The notes: generated from the letters alone by a model not told the origin. A stretch of DNA of 64,000 bases from Brachionus plicatilis (GCA_010279815.1 QEOQ01000226.1:2979219-3043218), one strand, 5' to 3'. Shown: positions 1-11,214, counted from the first letter of the stretch. Made by a program: numbers and translations.

Positions 1-69
1 ATAATTTACGCGATTTTTAAACAACTTGAATTAAATTTTGATTAAATAAATTACAATCTATTAAATATC

Positions 70-195
70 TAAAAGAACATTTTATTTTGAGGCTCTTCAA
101 AGTCTGACAAAGACTGATGACGCTGATTCGGATGCATCTAGTGATGAGGATTTCAAAGGCGATGAGAGTGATGTTGATAGCATATTTTATAATAT
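70..195 (+). other. Acidic coding-like fragment
   Basis: One frame reads a Ser/Asp/Glu-rich peptide (TKTDDADSDASSDEDF) that ends at a TGA near 198. The composition looks coded compared with the surrounding AT-rich DNA, but there is no start and no partner exon. Acidic leaders like this occur at the N terminus of some DNA transposases. It is probably a remnant and I cannot assign a family. Confidence 0.2.
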
Positions 196-203
196 TTGAC
201 CCA

Positions 204-260
204 GAGTTGTTTAAAAGTCACAAGTCTCAAGTCAAGTTCAAGTCAAGTCCAAGACTTTAG
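204..260. repeat. hAT-type terminal-repeat remnant
   Basis: CAGAGTTGTTTAAAAGTCAC and the AAGTC-rich sequence after it resemble the end of the intact hAT MITE at 14302-14601, which begins CAGGCTTGTTTTTAAGTCAC. No opposite end or target duplication was found here, so this is a truncated or diverged copy. Confidence 0.35.
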
Positions 261-1394
261 GAAAATTTTTTTCTTGATATCAGAAAAAATAAATTTTTGC
301 TTTTTTTTTCTTAAGTATTGCTTAATTCTTGTGTTTTTAAACAAATTTCAATTAAAAAGCTTCAAAATATCATATTGACAAAAGTCTTCTAAGTTAAATG
401 GAGAACTTATGATGGCTTTTGTGAAATTTGGTTCATTAGAACAGAAAAAAATGTAAAAATTTTTTTTCTAAAGCTCAAAAATAAATTCTGTAATTACAAC
501 TTGATGAGCATTCATAGTTGCATCATTAAATTTGCAGGGATTTTGCACACCATTAGCAGGCATTAACTATTGATGCAACTTTTTATGTTGCATCTACAGA
601 ACCATTTAAAAACCTTACAAGAGAAGAATTACAAGCTTTTTAGGCTTTAAATTCTGTATTTTTATTTTGACCATATTTTAAACCACTTTAATGAAAATTC
701 TGAAAATATTTCGAAGATTTTTGAAAACTTCATCATGGACTTTAATAAAATTTTCTAGCTTAATTTTAGATGTTTTTTTAGATGTCCATAGATATCATTT
801 TAGACTTTTGATTATTTTTTTTGGGTCTACCTAGTACCCACAACAAAAAAACTGTTATCCAAACGCAAAAACTTTTCAAAATCAAAAATTTTGCAATTGT
901 AAAACTTTTAAATTCAAAATGCAAAACTTTTTAACACAAATTTTTGTGAAATATTCATTTTGAATTGCGTAACCCTTTTTTTAAAATTTTTGAATAATTC
1001 AAAAAATAAAATTTTTTATTCGAGTTAAAAATTTTGAAAGATTTAGAATGCTTTTAAGAAGCAAAATGTTTTTTTTTGAATATTTGGTAATAGATAAAGG
1101 TAAACGAAAATGTAGGAAAGCAATTAATCATGATAATTTGCTTAATGACGCCGAGCCAATTGAGAAACCTTAAGAACAAGATGTTACAAATGCAAAAATA
1201 GTTTTTTTGTTTATTTACAAATAGCCATTTAGGCCGGCTGCATCGAGATCGCACGCTCCTCTTTCAGCAAGATAAGCGTTTTACAGAAAAAAAAGTTTGC
1301 TTGATTTACAAATTAAAAAAAATTCTAAATGAAGTTTAAAAAAAATAAGAAAATAAAAAAATATTTATATATATATAAAAGAAGAATTTTGTTT
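261..1394. other. AT-rich interval without a clear gene
   Basis: Mostly homopolymer-rich DNA. Positions 560-645 (+) read a short coded-looking peptide, TIDATFYVASTEPFKNL, which ends at a TAG. It has no start and is probably the tail of a dead transposon ORF. Confidence 0.4.
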
Positions 1395-1575
1395 AGCTGG
1401 GACTCTTTTGAATAGATTTAAGAGATGGATTGTTGTATGAGTTAACAATTTCCTTAATGTCGTCATCAATTGTAGTTGAGCGAGTTAAATACTTTATTGT
1501 TAGGTTTTGAGTGCTTTGTTTTGAATAATTTGAAGTTTTTTTTTTGATTTTTTTTTAGTTATATGATACGGTTAC

Positions 1576-2860
1576 ATACTAGTAGTAGTAGTAGTAGTAG
1601 TATTTAAACTGCGACATGGCCTAAACCATGCGGAGCACGTCATCAGTAGATGACGTCCTATAGCAGTTTTTCCAGAACGTGTCCAGCTTGTTTTTAAATT
1701 CGTTGACTGTTTTAGATTTTATTATATCGTCTGGTATCTTGTTCCATTCGTTTACGATTCTGTTATTGAAAAAGTTGTGTCGCGGGTTACAAAAACGGAC
1801 GATTTCTCTTCTGAAGTGACCTCTGTGTCCACCACGTGGCATTGAACAGATCGGTGGTATGTGCCAGTCGATAGTTTCTAGACCGTTTTCGAGTTTAAAC
1901 TTTTGAATCAGGTCACCCCTGAGTCTTCTGGTTGATAGTGTAGTAAGGCCTAGCTTAGTGCATCTCGTAGGACAATCGAATTGTTTAAGCTAATGAGGAA
2001 TTTTTGTTGCCCTTTGCTGAACTTTTTCCAATGAATTTATATCTTTTATTAAGTATGGATTCCAAGTAGCGACAGCAAATTCAAGATGGGGTCTAACAAA
2101 CCCAGTGTACAATTTTTTCCACAGAGCTGCGTCTTTATATACAAATATATTTTTTAACATTGATAAAATGCTGTTTGCTTTCGAAGCAGCTTTGTTGGCT
2201 TGGCAGCTAGGTTTCATATCGTTAGAGATTAGTACACCGAGGTCTCGTTCGCATTCCGTTTTAGTTATTTGGATACGTTCTGTTAGTGATTCGTACTTTT
2301 GCATTGAGTATTTGAATTGAGGGTTACGTTTACCAGTGTGCATTATTTTACATTTTTCAATATTTAGGCTCATTAATCAAGTGTTCGTCCACTCTGTTAT
2401 TTTGTTGATGTCTCGTTGCAGCCTTAAGTTGTCTGTCGGTGCAAACATGTGGTCAATTTCGCTGATTATTTTTGTGTGGTCTGCGTACATTTTACATTTT
2501 TTTTCTAATAAGCCTGGGAGATCGTTAATATATAAAATGAAAAGAATCGGCCCAATAACAGATCCTTGAGGTACCCCGCTCTTGACAGCGCTCCAGCTCG
2601 ATTGGTGCTCTCCTAAAACAACTCTTTGGCATCGGTTTGTCAAAAAGGATTCGATCCAGTTTAATATAGGCCCGTTTATTCCGTGATTGGCCAGTTTATG
2701 AAGTAGACGTTTGTGCGGTACTTTGTCGAAGGCTTTTGCAAAGTCGAGGAAGAGAATGTCGCCTGATTTTTTATTAGACAAAGCTTTCGTGGTAAAATCG
2801 AAAGTCTCGAGTAGATTCGTAATGCATGCTTTGTTTTTGACGAAGCCGTGTTGTATACTA
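1576..2860 (-). mobile_element. 5'-truncated CR1/Jockey-type LINE with (TAC)n tail
   Basis: The element reads from 2860 down to 1576. It begins inside the RT domain and ends in a (TAC)n microsatellite tail (a TAG run on the + strand at 1581-1601). The 6-bp string ATACTA flanks it at 2855-2860 and 1576-1581, which fits a short target-site duplication, although the left copy merges with the tail. 5' truncation and a simple-repeat tail are typical of target-primed insertion. It sits inside an older LINE. Confidence 0.65.
1621..2851 (-). pseudogene. LINE reverse transcriptase, C-terminal half, inactivated
   Basis: The reading starts near 2851 with QHGFVKNK and continues through ILFLDFAKAFDKVPH (catalytic block A), SGVPQGSVIGPILF (block B), the catalytic box as YADH instead of YADD, and CKIMHTGKRN, then a thumb and tail (NRIVNEWNKIPDDIIKS). 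The second catalytic aspartate is replaced by His at about 2487, and a TGA interrupts the frame at 2377-2379 where the family usually has Trp. Frame is lost between 1842 and 1990. It encodes RNA-directed DNA polymerase and is no longer functional. Confidence 0.75.
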
Positions 2861-3359
2861 TATTGAATTATTGATTAAATTGTAAGTTTGTAGGTGGTAA
2901 TTAGTGTTTTTGACTTGAGACCATAGTGTTTCGATCTTAGTGTTTTAAGCAAATTTAATTTATTTCTACATTTACTGATAATTTTGGTAATATGGGTTTC
3001 AAAATTTAAACCAGGATCAAAATTGATGCCTAAAAGTTTCGAATAATAAAATTTTTTTTGTTCATCACAAAATTATTGTGTTTAAAAGTCATTTGTGTTG
3101 AAAAGTTTTATATTTGTGGGTGACACTTTTTTGCATATGGTGAGTCATTATCTCTATTTTTTTGAATTTTTTTCTTGTCACAAATATAACAAAATCGCAA
3201 AGAATGCCCCAAAAAAATGTCTAATTTACACCTCGGATATATAATTTGGTGAACCTTAAGTTAACTTAATAATATTTTTAAATTATTAATTTTTTTAAAA
3301 AAATTAATTTTATTATTTTGATTCAATCCTCTGAATAAAATTTGAAATTACCTTGAAGA

Positions 3360-3673
3360 GCAGATGGCAAAGTGAATGTATCAGCTGATCCAATCTACAG
3401 AAGCAATTTTGGGACAAAGATTTAAAAAATTATAATAGAATTGAAACAAGTTTTTTTATATCTCATTCTGCAAAATTTATCAGCTGAAAAAAAGTCCGTA
3501 TTAGCCAAATTTGATAACTGCTTACCTAGATGAGTAGCTTTTTGTGGAATTGGAACAATGATTTCCGATCTCCCGTCAACAGCAAGGGAAACAGATACAC
3601 AATTAAATAATGAAGTTATTACACCGATTGTCGGACCAGATATTTCACCATTGACAGGTAATACTAGTTCCAC
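3360..3673 (-). pseudogene. Unidentified coding-like exon fragment
   Basis: The minus strand from about 3673 reads ELVLPVNGEISGPTIGVITS and then SEIIVPIPQKATHL, and reaches a strong splice donor (CTAG|GTAAGC, cut after 3526). Base composition is clearly less AT-rich than the flanks. A possible following exon lies at 3360-3385, reading ADTFTLPSALQ after an AG and ending in CAAG|GTAATT. No start codon, no acceptor on the 5' side and no recognisable domain were found. It may be an isolated exon of a real gene or a decayed copy. Confidence 0.28.
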
Positions 3674-3679
3674 GATATC

Positions 3680-4221
3680 ATTTTTTTATTTTGAAAATTC
3701 ATTGATCATCAATTTCAAAATATCTCAATTATAGCCGTATAACCTTTATCAAGAGACAAATCGTTATATTTACCAAGAAAAAATTAAATTTTAATTTAGT
3801 AAATTTCCCATAAATTTACTCAGATTTTATTGAAAACACAAAAATTTTATTAAATCAATCTTAACAATGAGGAATTCATGTAAAAAAGTACCATCATAGA
3901 GTAAATTTTTATTAAATTTAGCATATTGAATTATTTGTTTTAAAATTGAAATTAGCGTTTTCAACTTTTTTTTGTCACAAAGATTTAGGTTTCAAAATAT
4001 TGATTTAATAATTTTGAATTCTAATCTGTAAAAGCACATTTTATTTAGCTTTTTTATTTTATTTTTAGGAAATTTGTCAAAAAAATTGACTAAAAAATTA
4101 GGAATTTTTGATTAGAATTGAAAAATTATCTTTTGAATTTTATCGTAAATTTTGATTTTGAAAAACAATATTATTTTCCAAGACAGAGACTGAATTCAAA
4201 AATTAAGGATCCTACTGTAGC
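3680..4221. other. AT-rich interval, nothing recognised
   Basis: Poly-A/T-rich DNA with no open frame, splice pattern or repeat that I can support. Confidence 0.5.
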
Positions 4222-4960
4222 GTTTGTGCGTTTTTGAAAAAAAAACCTATCTCATTCAATTTTGATTCAAATTGTCCTTTATACAGAAATCAAAACATTT
4301 TGTCTACTGTTTTTCAATGAATCAAAAAAATTTATTTTTGTAAAGTTATCAGCATTTGAAGGTTTTTTAGCAAATAAATAAATAAAAGAAAAAAAAGAAT
4401 TCGAAAAAGTTAGCTTTCATGAGTACCCAACTTCCTCAATTTGTGTTCAACTTTCCTAAATTTACTAAATCTTTTTACAGACTGAAAAAAAATTAAGTAT
4501 AAACAAAGTTATGGTGATTTAAATCTATGGGTTCTTTACAAAAATTAAACTTTTAGAAGGGCCTAGCTCACTCAATTTTAATTCAAATTGAATAAAAATG
4601 GTATAAAATTGAAGCTTAGGATTCACTGAGTCTACTGTTTTTTTACAGAATCAAAAATTTTATTTTTTTTGTAAAGTTATCAGCATTTGAAGGTTTTTTA
4701 GAAAATCAAAAAAAAAATATAAGAATTTGTAAAAGTTAGTTTTCAAGAGTTCCTTACTTCCTTAATTCATTATAAACTTCGATATGTAGGTACTCAAAAT
4801 AAAGCTCATCTCTTAAATTTTCTAAATCTTTTTACATATAGATAAACAACGTTAACAAAGTTATGGTCCATTTTAGGTTTTTGTGCGTTTTTGAAAAAAA
4901 AACTTTAAAAAAAGCCTAGCTCATTCAATTTTTAGCTCATGTCATTTAATTTAAAATTTT
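4222..4960. repeat. Diverged tandem repeat, period about 325 bp
   Basis: Blocks recur at a spacing of roughly 325-330 bp. GTGCGTTTTTGAAAAAAAAA occurs near 4226 and 4880. GTTATCAGCATTTGAAGG occurs near 4344 and 4676. The CTCATTCAATTTT / CTCACTCAATTTT block occurs near 4250, 4570 and 4920. ACAAAGTTATGG occurs near 4505 and 4855. Copies are clearly diverged and there are about 2.3 of them. No coding potential was seen. Confidence 0.6.
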
Positions 4961-6190
4961 CAGTTCTTTTTTAAAATTCAATTAGTTCTTTTCCTAGATT
5001 TTTATTTTTTTCAAAATTTGAATTTTTCTTTATTTTTAAAAATCTATCATTTATTTCACAAAGTCTAATACAACATACCATTTGATTTAGAAATTTCTAA
5101 GCTTCATGAATATGATATATTATTTTAAAAAATAGAAATTTACTGTTGTAAAAACCTGACCTCTATTCAATTAACAGAACAAAAAATACCATGCATTACA
5201 ATTAAAATTTAATATTTTAAAATATTTCAAAAAAATTCCTTTCCGTCCAGAACTAAAACTATACACATTTTTGGAAAGCTTGTTAAATCTTGGTCAGGAA
5301 ATCAGATAAAAGTTTTTTATAGATAATGGCTTAAAAATATTTCCATCTTCAATTTCAATTTTATTTTAACAAGATATTAAAAAATTTGATCCATCCAAGT
5401 TAATCATTAGAATTAATGATTTGAATCCAATTATTTTCAATGCTCCAACTAGCTTTGTTGTTTTCTTTGCCCAGAGTGTGCATTTAAGAAGTTTAGCTTG
5501 ATAATCGATCAAAGCTATAAACTAAAAATGGCTGATAAGGTGAAATAATAAATTAATTTAAGATTGCAAGCAAATATTTTGTTTTAATTAAAGTATAATA
5601 GGCTGACATTGTTGATAAGAGTCCTATTTTTGATCAGTAAGATCTCAAATTTATTTTAAAATTGCAATTAAACTTAAATTAATTCGCTGTTTATGATAGT
5701 GAGAATTAATAAATTTTTAAGCAAAAAAAAAAAAAAAATTTTTTTCTATTTGTAACTTCTTCTTCCCGAGTTTCTTTCGCAAATTTTATAGTTCTAAAGT
5801 TTTATGGCAATTTTATGCAAATAGCAATAAATAGTAAAGCTAATTTTAAATTGCTTTTGTCTTATCAGCTTAAATTTTATATAAATTTCGAGTTGAAACC
5901 ACCAGAATAAAATAAAGTTTTTAATTTAGGTTTTTATTTGCTAGTTTTTGCTCGATTAAAATGAATTAATCAGCTCCAACTTTTGCTTAGCATAATCAAA
6001 AAATTTTGTTAATTAGTTTAATTTTGAACAAAAAATGTCGCTCCACCATTGTTCTGGGCGATATTAATCAAAGATAAAATCTCGTGAAATTCAGTTTGAT
6101 GTGTAGATTTAAGATATCTTATCTGTCATATTATGCTGAATTTTTCGATTTTTTTGTCTTAATCTATTCATCCGTTCCGCTTCGTGTAAT
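4961..6190. other. AT-rich interval upstream of the cysteine-rich gene
   Basis: No gene was found. A poly-A/poly-T junction lies at about 5724-5745. The last 150 bp become less AT-rich toward the promoter of the gene at 6237. Confidence 0.45.
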
Positions 6191-6198
6191 ATTCGGGC

Positions 6199-6208
6199 CT
6201 ATTTAAAG
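6199..6208 (+). promoter_or_regulatory. TATA-like box of the cysteine-rich gene
   Basis: CTATTTAAAG lies 29-38 bp before the ATG at 6237. If it sets the usual start site about 30 bp downstream, transcription would begin at or just before the TTCAGAG at 6230-6236. That gives a very short leader and would leave out an out-of-frame ATG at 6227. Spliced-leader addition, known in rotifers, would also suit so short a leader; that part is inference. Confidence 0.45.
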
Positions 6209-6236
6209 TCCGAGTGAGTCCTCCAAATGTTCAGAG

Positions 6237-6674
6237 ATGATTGATTCAAAATTTTTTTTATTTTTTGTTTTTTTAATTCATTTTAGCAATGGATTTGTCA
6301 AACGTGGTCTCATAGGCGAAAGGTGTCTGACCGACTCCAATTGCAGAAGTTCCGAGTACTGCAATCACAATTTTCTAAATCCTTTTGGTGAGTGTGTTCA
6401 AGGGGACATAGAAGGTAAGAGTTGCATCATGGATAGATATTGTGCGTCCAAAAAGTGCAGCTTTTTCAAATGCAAAAAGCAAATTTTGGTCAAAGATGGT
6501 CCGTGCAAAAGATCTGCTGATTGTTTGGACAGTCAATTTTGTGATGATATAGAAGGAAGAGATTTGAGACAATGCTTTGATAGAAAGTGTACCGGTTCTT
6601 GTAGAAAGGACTCTCAGTGCATGAGCGATAAGTGCCATTTTTTTACCTGTACTAGAGATACCAAAAGATGTTAG
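6237..6674 (+). CDS. Secreted cysteine-rich protein with two 8-Cys modules
   Basis: A single-exon ORF of 145 residues. Residues 1-20 form a signal peptide (Lys then a Phe/Leu/Ile-rich core). The mature part has 18 cysteines. Residues 30-79 and 90-138 are a duplicated module with the same spacing: C-x5-C-x5-C-x10-C-x8/9-C-x5-C-x4-C-x4-C. Both end in a matching motif (CSFFKC, CHFFTC). Module 2 has one extra Cys (C118), which may pair with the C-terminal C145. A TATA-like box precedes it and AATAAA follows 9 bp after the stop, so it looks intact and expressed. The spacing recalls EB/Dickkopf-type disulfide domains, but I do not recognise the family. The role is unknown: extracellular, possibly defence, matrix or ligand-binding. 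Confidence 0.8.
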   Translation: MIDSKFFLFFVFLIHFSNGFVKRGLIGERCLTDSNCRSSEYCNHNFLNPFGECVQGDIEGKSCIMDRYCASKKCSFFKCKKQILVKDGPCKRSADCLDSQFCDDIEGRDLRQCFDRKCTGSCRKDSQCMSDKCHFFTCTRDTKRC

Positions 6675-6682
6675 AAATGCTT

Positions 6683-6688
6683 AATAAA
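6683..6688 (+). terminator. Poly(A) signal AATAAA
   Basis: A canonical hexamer 9 bp after the stop of the cysteine-rich gene, followed by T-rich sequence. The 3' UTR would be very short. Confidence 0.6.
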
Positions 6689-6689
6689 G

Positions 6690-9215
6690 TTTATTTGGTC
6701 AGAGTTTTTTTTAATTTTTTCTTCAGCACCCTAAACTATAAGTTGGTCTAAGAGAGACAACTTTAATTATTGAAAATTCAAATAAAAAAGTTGTCCAAAA
6801 TATTTTAGTTAATTCCTAGGAAAAATTTTATTATACAAATTTTATATTAATTCTCCATCATTTTGACATTGCAAATTTTCATGAAAAAATTCTATTAAAA
6901 AATTAAAATCTTAATAAAAATATGGACTTTGTTCTACAAATTTTTCTGCAAATTTTTTAAAAGGTGAAACAAGCAGTGTTTCATTTAAAATTCCAGTTTA
7001 AAGAAAAAATATTTACCAATAAATTGATCAACTTGAATGTTAATTCAGAATGGAAAATCAAAATTTTTGTTAATCTTAATTTTCGATTACTTTAACCTTT
7101 TAACATGTAAGTTTATGTAACATGTAAGTTTCATTTCTTTACAATCCAAAATCGAAAATTATTTCACAGAAGAAATGATGACAGAATTTTAACATTTAAA
7201 TAAATAAATTTACAAATTGTAAAAAAAAATCCAATTAGAATAAATCATAGAGACAAAAAAAAAATTAATTTCAAAATTTTGATATTTTATTCGACTTTTA
7301 ATATTTCCAATCTCAATAAAAATTAATTTTTATATTTTGATTCAAGTGAAACATATGTTATTTCGTGCTGATTCACCAACAAAGTTTAAAAGGGTCAATT
7401 TTTTAATTTAAATTGATAAAAAAAAATTTTATTTAAGTAATTATTGGAAGGTTTGTATGAAATCACAACGCATTTTACTTTTTTTAATCACTCTTGGAAA
7501 GACAAGAGAAAATCGATTTTTTTTTATTTTATTTTTTTCTGTGTCCTTAGTTTGTTTTGGAAAGTTACTTTGATCGCTAGCAAACGATTTTAAGTTTAAG
7601 ATAAATTTATTTCAAATAAAAAAAAGATTCTAAAACATAATTTCAAATTAGTTCCCAAAATGTACATTTTGTTCAAAAACTAATTCAGAGAACATAATTT
7701 TAGAGTTATCCCAATGGGTAAAAGATCGCTTCATTGCCATTTATCAGTCATAAATTTCTAAACTACAAGATAATTTTTCTCTAAAATTTAAAACCACTGA
7801 CCCATGGTAATCAAATGAAGATTCGAAGTATTCGAATAATTCATTTGTGGTCTATAAAAAATTTTTTTTTTGAAAGTTTGGCAGGCTTTTTGGAAATTTC
7901 TGTCTAACATCCTTTTTTTTTTATTTTTTAAAAATTATTTCTTATTTTTTATTTAGCCGCAAGGCATCCCAGAAACAAGCCTTGTATAAAAAAATAAATA
8001 TCCTAAATTTTCTAGACATACTGTATAAGTACAATTAAATATAATGATTTTTTTTAGTCGAAAATACAAACAAATAAATCAAACATCATTTAGTTCACTC
8101 ATTAATAAATAAAATGAGACATGCTTGGAAATTAAATGAAGACGTTATGCAACCTCTATTTAATTGCAAAATTTATTAAATAAATAATGAAAAAATTTTA
8201 ATTTGGAAGTTTCGAAAATTTTATGTGAAAGCTTAATTAATATTTTAAATTGCTAATTGCATATTATTTTAAAGATTATTAACTAATTGATTAATCACAG
8301 GTTTTTATTTTTTTCCTTGCATCGAACCAGTAAGGTCACATTTTCTTTCAGTCTGAGACTTATTTAATTACGAATTCTTTATGAAAAATATGTAAAATTA
8401 AAAAAAAAATTAAACTAAAATTCAAGAAATTCAAAACTTAAACATTTGATTCATAGGTTTTAGTGCATCCATACACACCATATTAAAATTCGTACTTAAA
8501 AATACCTATATTCATGTCTGATGATCAATAAACGATTTACATTAAAAACTTCTAACTTGACCCCGCATTAAAAAATGAAAATTAAAAATTAATTCTGAGA
8601 CAAAATTTATATTTTTTTCCAGTGTGTAGTTAAAAATTAGGATAAAATAAAAACTAAAAAAAAGACTAAAAATAATTTTCTTTTTATAAAAATATACCAT
8701 TCCAGATGAGCGTTAAGGATTTTGTATCAGAGTTAGTCAGATATATAAATTAAATATTGAAAAATTTCTTGTTTTTATTCTGAAATTTCCATATTATTCG
8801 TTAATTTGTATAAGGTTTAATAGGTTTTATGAAATTCGGATCAAAAGAATAGAAAAAAATGATAAAAAATATAATAACTTTTTTTTTTAAATTTTTAATT
8901 TTTTTCTAATCTGAAAAATAGTTTGAGATGGGATCCCAACTTTTATACAATTAAGTGAGAAAAAAAAACTTTATAATACCATAAAAATTACCTAAAATGT
9001 TATCTAAGACTTACTAAAAGGTTATCTTTTAGTAAGTCATTAAATATATTAAAATAATTAAAAAATTTTTGCTTTGTGACAAGATAACCTGATGAGAAAA
9101 ATAGAATTTTTATTTAGTCAACCAGACCACTAATACTCTTAAATAATTATCAATTATAACATAAAGAAGCAAAGCTTTTTAATAGCGAGTAACGAAACGT
9201 TAAATTTACTTAAAT
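6690..9215. other. AT-rich interval without a recognised gene
   Basis: About 2.5 kb of homopolymer-rich DNA on both strands. I found no domain, no convincing exon and no terminal repeat. Confidence 0.5.
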
Positions 9216-9224
9216 ATTAAATAC

Positions 9225-10061
9225 GGCTATCACTAAAATCCGGATCCGGACACGGATTTACGGACGTCCAGACACGGATTTCATGTGCCTAAAACACGGA
9301 TCCGGACAAATTAAAAATTTGACTAAAGTACGGACACGGACCGATAAAAAACCTTCTAAAATGCAGACACGGACCTACCTTGTCTAAAACCCGGACACGG
9401 ATTTTTTTCTAAATTTCTAAAACACGGACACGGACATGATTGTTCCCACATAATTGCTGTTCAAATTAGTATTAGAGCCGTATATGTGGTTAAAAAAGTT
9501 AACAGTAAGTTAAAGCTGACAAAGTTAAAAGAGAAGAAAAATCAATGTTGAAATTGATCAATGAATCTGACTTGCTTATTAAACCAGAAGATTTACCAGA
9601 CGGTGTTGTAAATATTGATTTTTCTATTTATCGTAATTGTTTTTCAGATGAAGGTTATTTAAGCCTAATGAGTGTAGTTGAAAACAAAAAAAAACATTTA
9701 AGTCCGAAACGAGACAGAAAATTAAAAACGAATAACTAATTTTTTTTATTTATTACCATAAAGTTAAAATTTTTTTTACCATAAATTATATGGTAACAGT
9801 GTTTTTTTTTTAAATAAATTTAATTACGTTTTTTATAATCAATTTATTTAAATCTTTGTCAAATTTCTTTTAAAAAATCCGTGTCCGTGTTCGCACTTTA
9901 GAATGTTTAACAAAAATCCGTGTCCGTTTTTTAGACATGGTATTTCCGTGTCCGTGTTTTAGATTTAAAAAAAAAAAAGTCCGGATGCGTGTTTTAGGCA
10001 CATGAAATCCGTGTCCGGACGTCCGTAAATCCGTGTCCGGATCCGGATTTTAGTGATAGCC
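9225..10061. mobile_element. Non-autonomous MULE-like (or Merlin-like) transposon
   Basis: An 837-bp element with terminal inverted repeats of about 85 bp (GGCTATCACTAAAATCCGG at the left end, its complement at the right). It is flanked by a perfect 9-bp duplication, ATTAAATAC, at 9216-9224 and 10062-10070. Both arms are filled with variants of CGGACACGGA, a G+C-rich subterminal repeat that stands out from the host DNA. A 9-bp duplication with long terminal repeats points to Mutator-like elements. Merlin elements (8-9 bp, GG ends) are the alternative. A 64-codon ORF lies in the middle. Confidence 0.85.
9545..9739 (+). CDS. Small ORF inside the MULE-like element
   Basis: 64 codons, beginning MLKLINESDLL and ending in a basic tail (KKKHLSPKRDRKLKTNN). 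It contains the coded-looking stretch DLPDGVVNIDFSIYRN. It is far too short for a transposase and has no catalytic motif. It may be the end of a transposase ORF kept after internal deletion, with the basic tail acting as a nuclear or DNA-binding segment. Function unknown. Confidence 0.4.
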   Translation: MLKLINESDLLIKPEDLPDGVVNIDFSIYRNCFSDEGYLSLMSVVENKKKHLSPKRDRKLKTNN

Positions 10062-10070
10062 ATTAAATAC

Positions 10071-10650
10071 TCTTAATTTTTATTCTTTGCATTTACAAAA
10101 ATTAATTTTTATTTGGGCAATCTAGTAAAGACTAAAAATATAACATCGAATTTTATTAATGTCAATGTCAAATTTTATTTAGATTCAAAAAAAATATTTT
10201 CTTTTGTTTAACCAATCAAATCGCTTAGAGTTAGCAATACCCTCCAGCAAAATCAGCCCGCTATATCGAATTTTCAATACACATGTGTCTGGTTATTAGC
10301 ATCGTCACTGCGTTCCTCGCAATAAAAAGTGATGCTTTAGTGCTTTAAATAAGTATTTTTTTATTCACACTTTGGGAAGATCTATATTCTTTAGTCAGAG
10401 CATATTTAGATATTTATTATATTATGATATATATTATTTAGATATTTTTTACAAATCAAGTGATTCTAATTTGTTAGAATTGGTTAGAATCACCTGATTT
10501 GTTTACTATATTCTCCACAGAAATGCTTTCGAAATTATGAGAAAAAACAGAAATATTCGACAGAAATATTCGACATAGAATATATTCTTTTTATTAATAT
10601 CTTCTTCAATTTCTTTATTTCATATTTCATCCAATTGTTGATTAAAAAAA
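10071..10650. other. Intergenic, with a short foldback
   Basis: No gene. Positions 10450-10506 form a hairpin: ACAAATCAAGTGATTCTAA and a complement with one mismatch, separated by about 14 nt. Positions 10225-10345 are less AT-rich than the surroundings and hold a 21-codon ORF at 10281 (MCLVISIVTAFLAIKSDALV) that looks like a lone hydrophobic leader. I do not call it a gene. Confidence 0.4.
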
Positions 10651-10654
10651 AATA

Positions 10655-10990
10655 AATGTCTGAATTATAAAGTTTCCTTGTTCCGAAACGATAATTTCTT
10701 GAGTCTCAGTTCCATAATGAAAGGCTGCTTTCAATAAATTTTCAATATCAATTGACGATGGAAATGCGTCAAGATGAATTTTAATTTCATTTTCGTCAAC
10801 TGTCCATGATAATTATTTTTCCTAATATTCGATGAAATTGGATGCGTATGCCATGAAATTAGTTCATCAGATATAGTAAATATTGGAATTGTTTCCAGGA
10901 ATAGTGTTTCTGTACTTCCGTTTTGAATATTGGTAATATTTATTTAAATACTACCCATTTTATTCGATAAATTCATTGTTTGTACCTTCA
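10655..10990 (-). pseudogene. Unidentified decayed coding region
   Basis: The minus strand reads NGSTETLFLETIPIFTISDE then LISWHTHPISSNIRKN. After a frame change near 10810 it reads WTVDENEIKIHLDAFPSSID, ENLLKAAFHYGTETQEIIV and SEQGNFIIQ. Codon composition is clearly protein-like, but there is a stop near 10950 and at least one frameshift. No family is recognised. Confidence 0.35.
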
Positions 10991-11214
10991 GAGTACCTTT
11001 AGAGTCTAGAAAATAAAGAATGGTCGACTTTTGATGAAATGATGAAGTGTATTTATTTATTTCACAAAGTAAATATTAATCGAAGTTAAGCACTTGCACT
11101 TGTACATTTTGGTAAAAAGCACTTAAACTGTTATGAGGTTATTTCATGTTCATTTAGACTTCATCTTCTTTATTTTAACTCGATTGGAATGAATTTACCT
11201 ATTCATAATACTAG

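Larger units (their letters stand above)
1395..3130 (-). mobile_element. Jockey-like LINE remnant, split by another LINE
   Basis: Two pieces of one reverse transcriptase C terminus lie on either side of a second LINE. The 2861-3130 piece reads KLLGINFDPGLNFETHI and continues to SIIQYS, the RT thumb pattern. After the insertion, 1395-1575 reads KKKLQIIQNKALK and then a Ser/Asn-rich tail, the block that normally follows. Stops and frame changes show it is dead. Family assignment rests on motif memory only. The two pieces join in order once the 1576-2860 element is left out. Confidence 0.55.

Noticed and set aside
1054..1254. Minus-strand ORF of 66 codons
   Set aside because: Low-complexity Phe/Asn/Lys composition; no start context, domain or splice support.
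5500..5560. MADK-GT first-exon-like sequence near 5527
   Set aside because: Only four codons before a GTGAAA; no downstream exon found.
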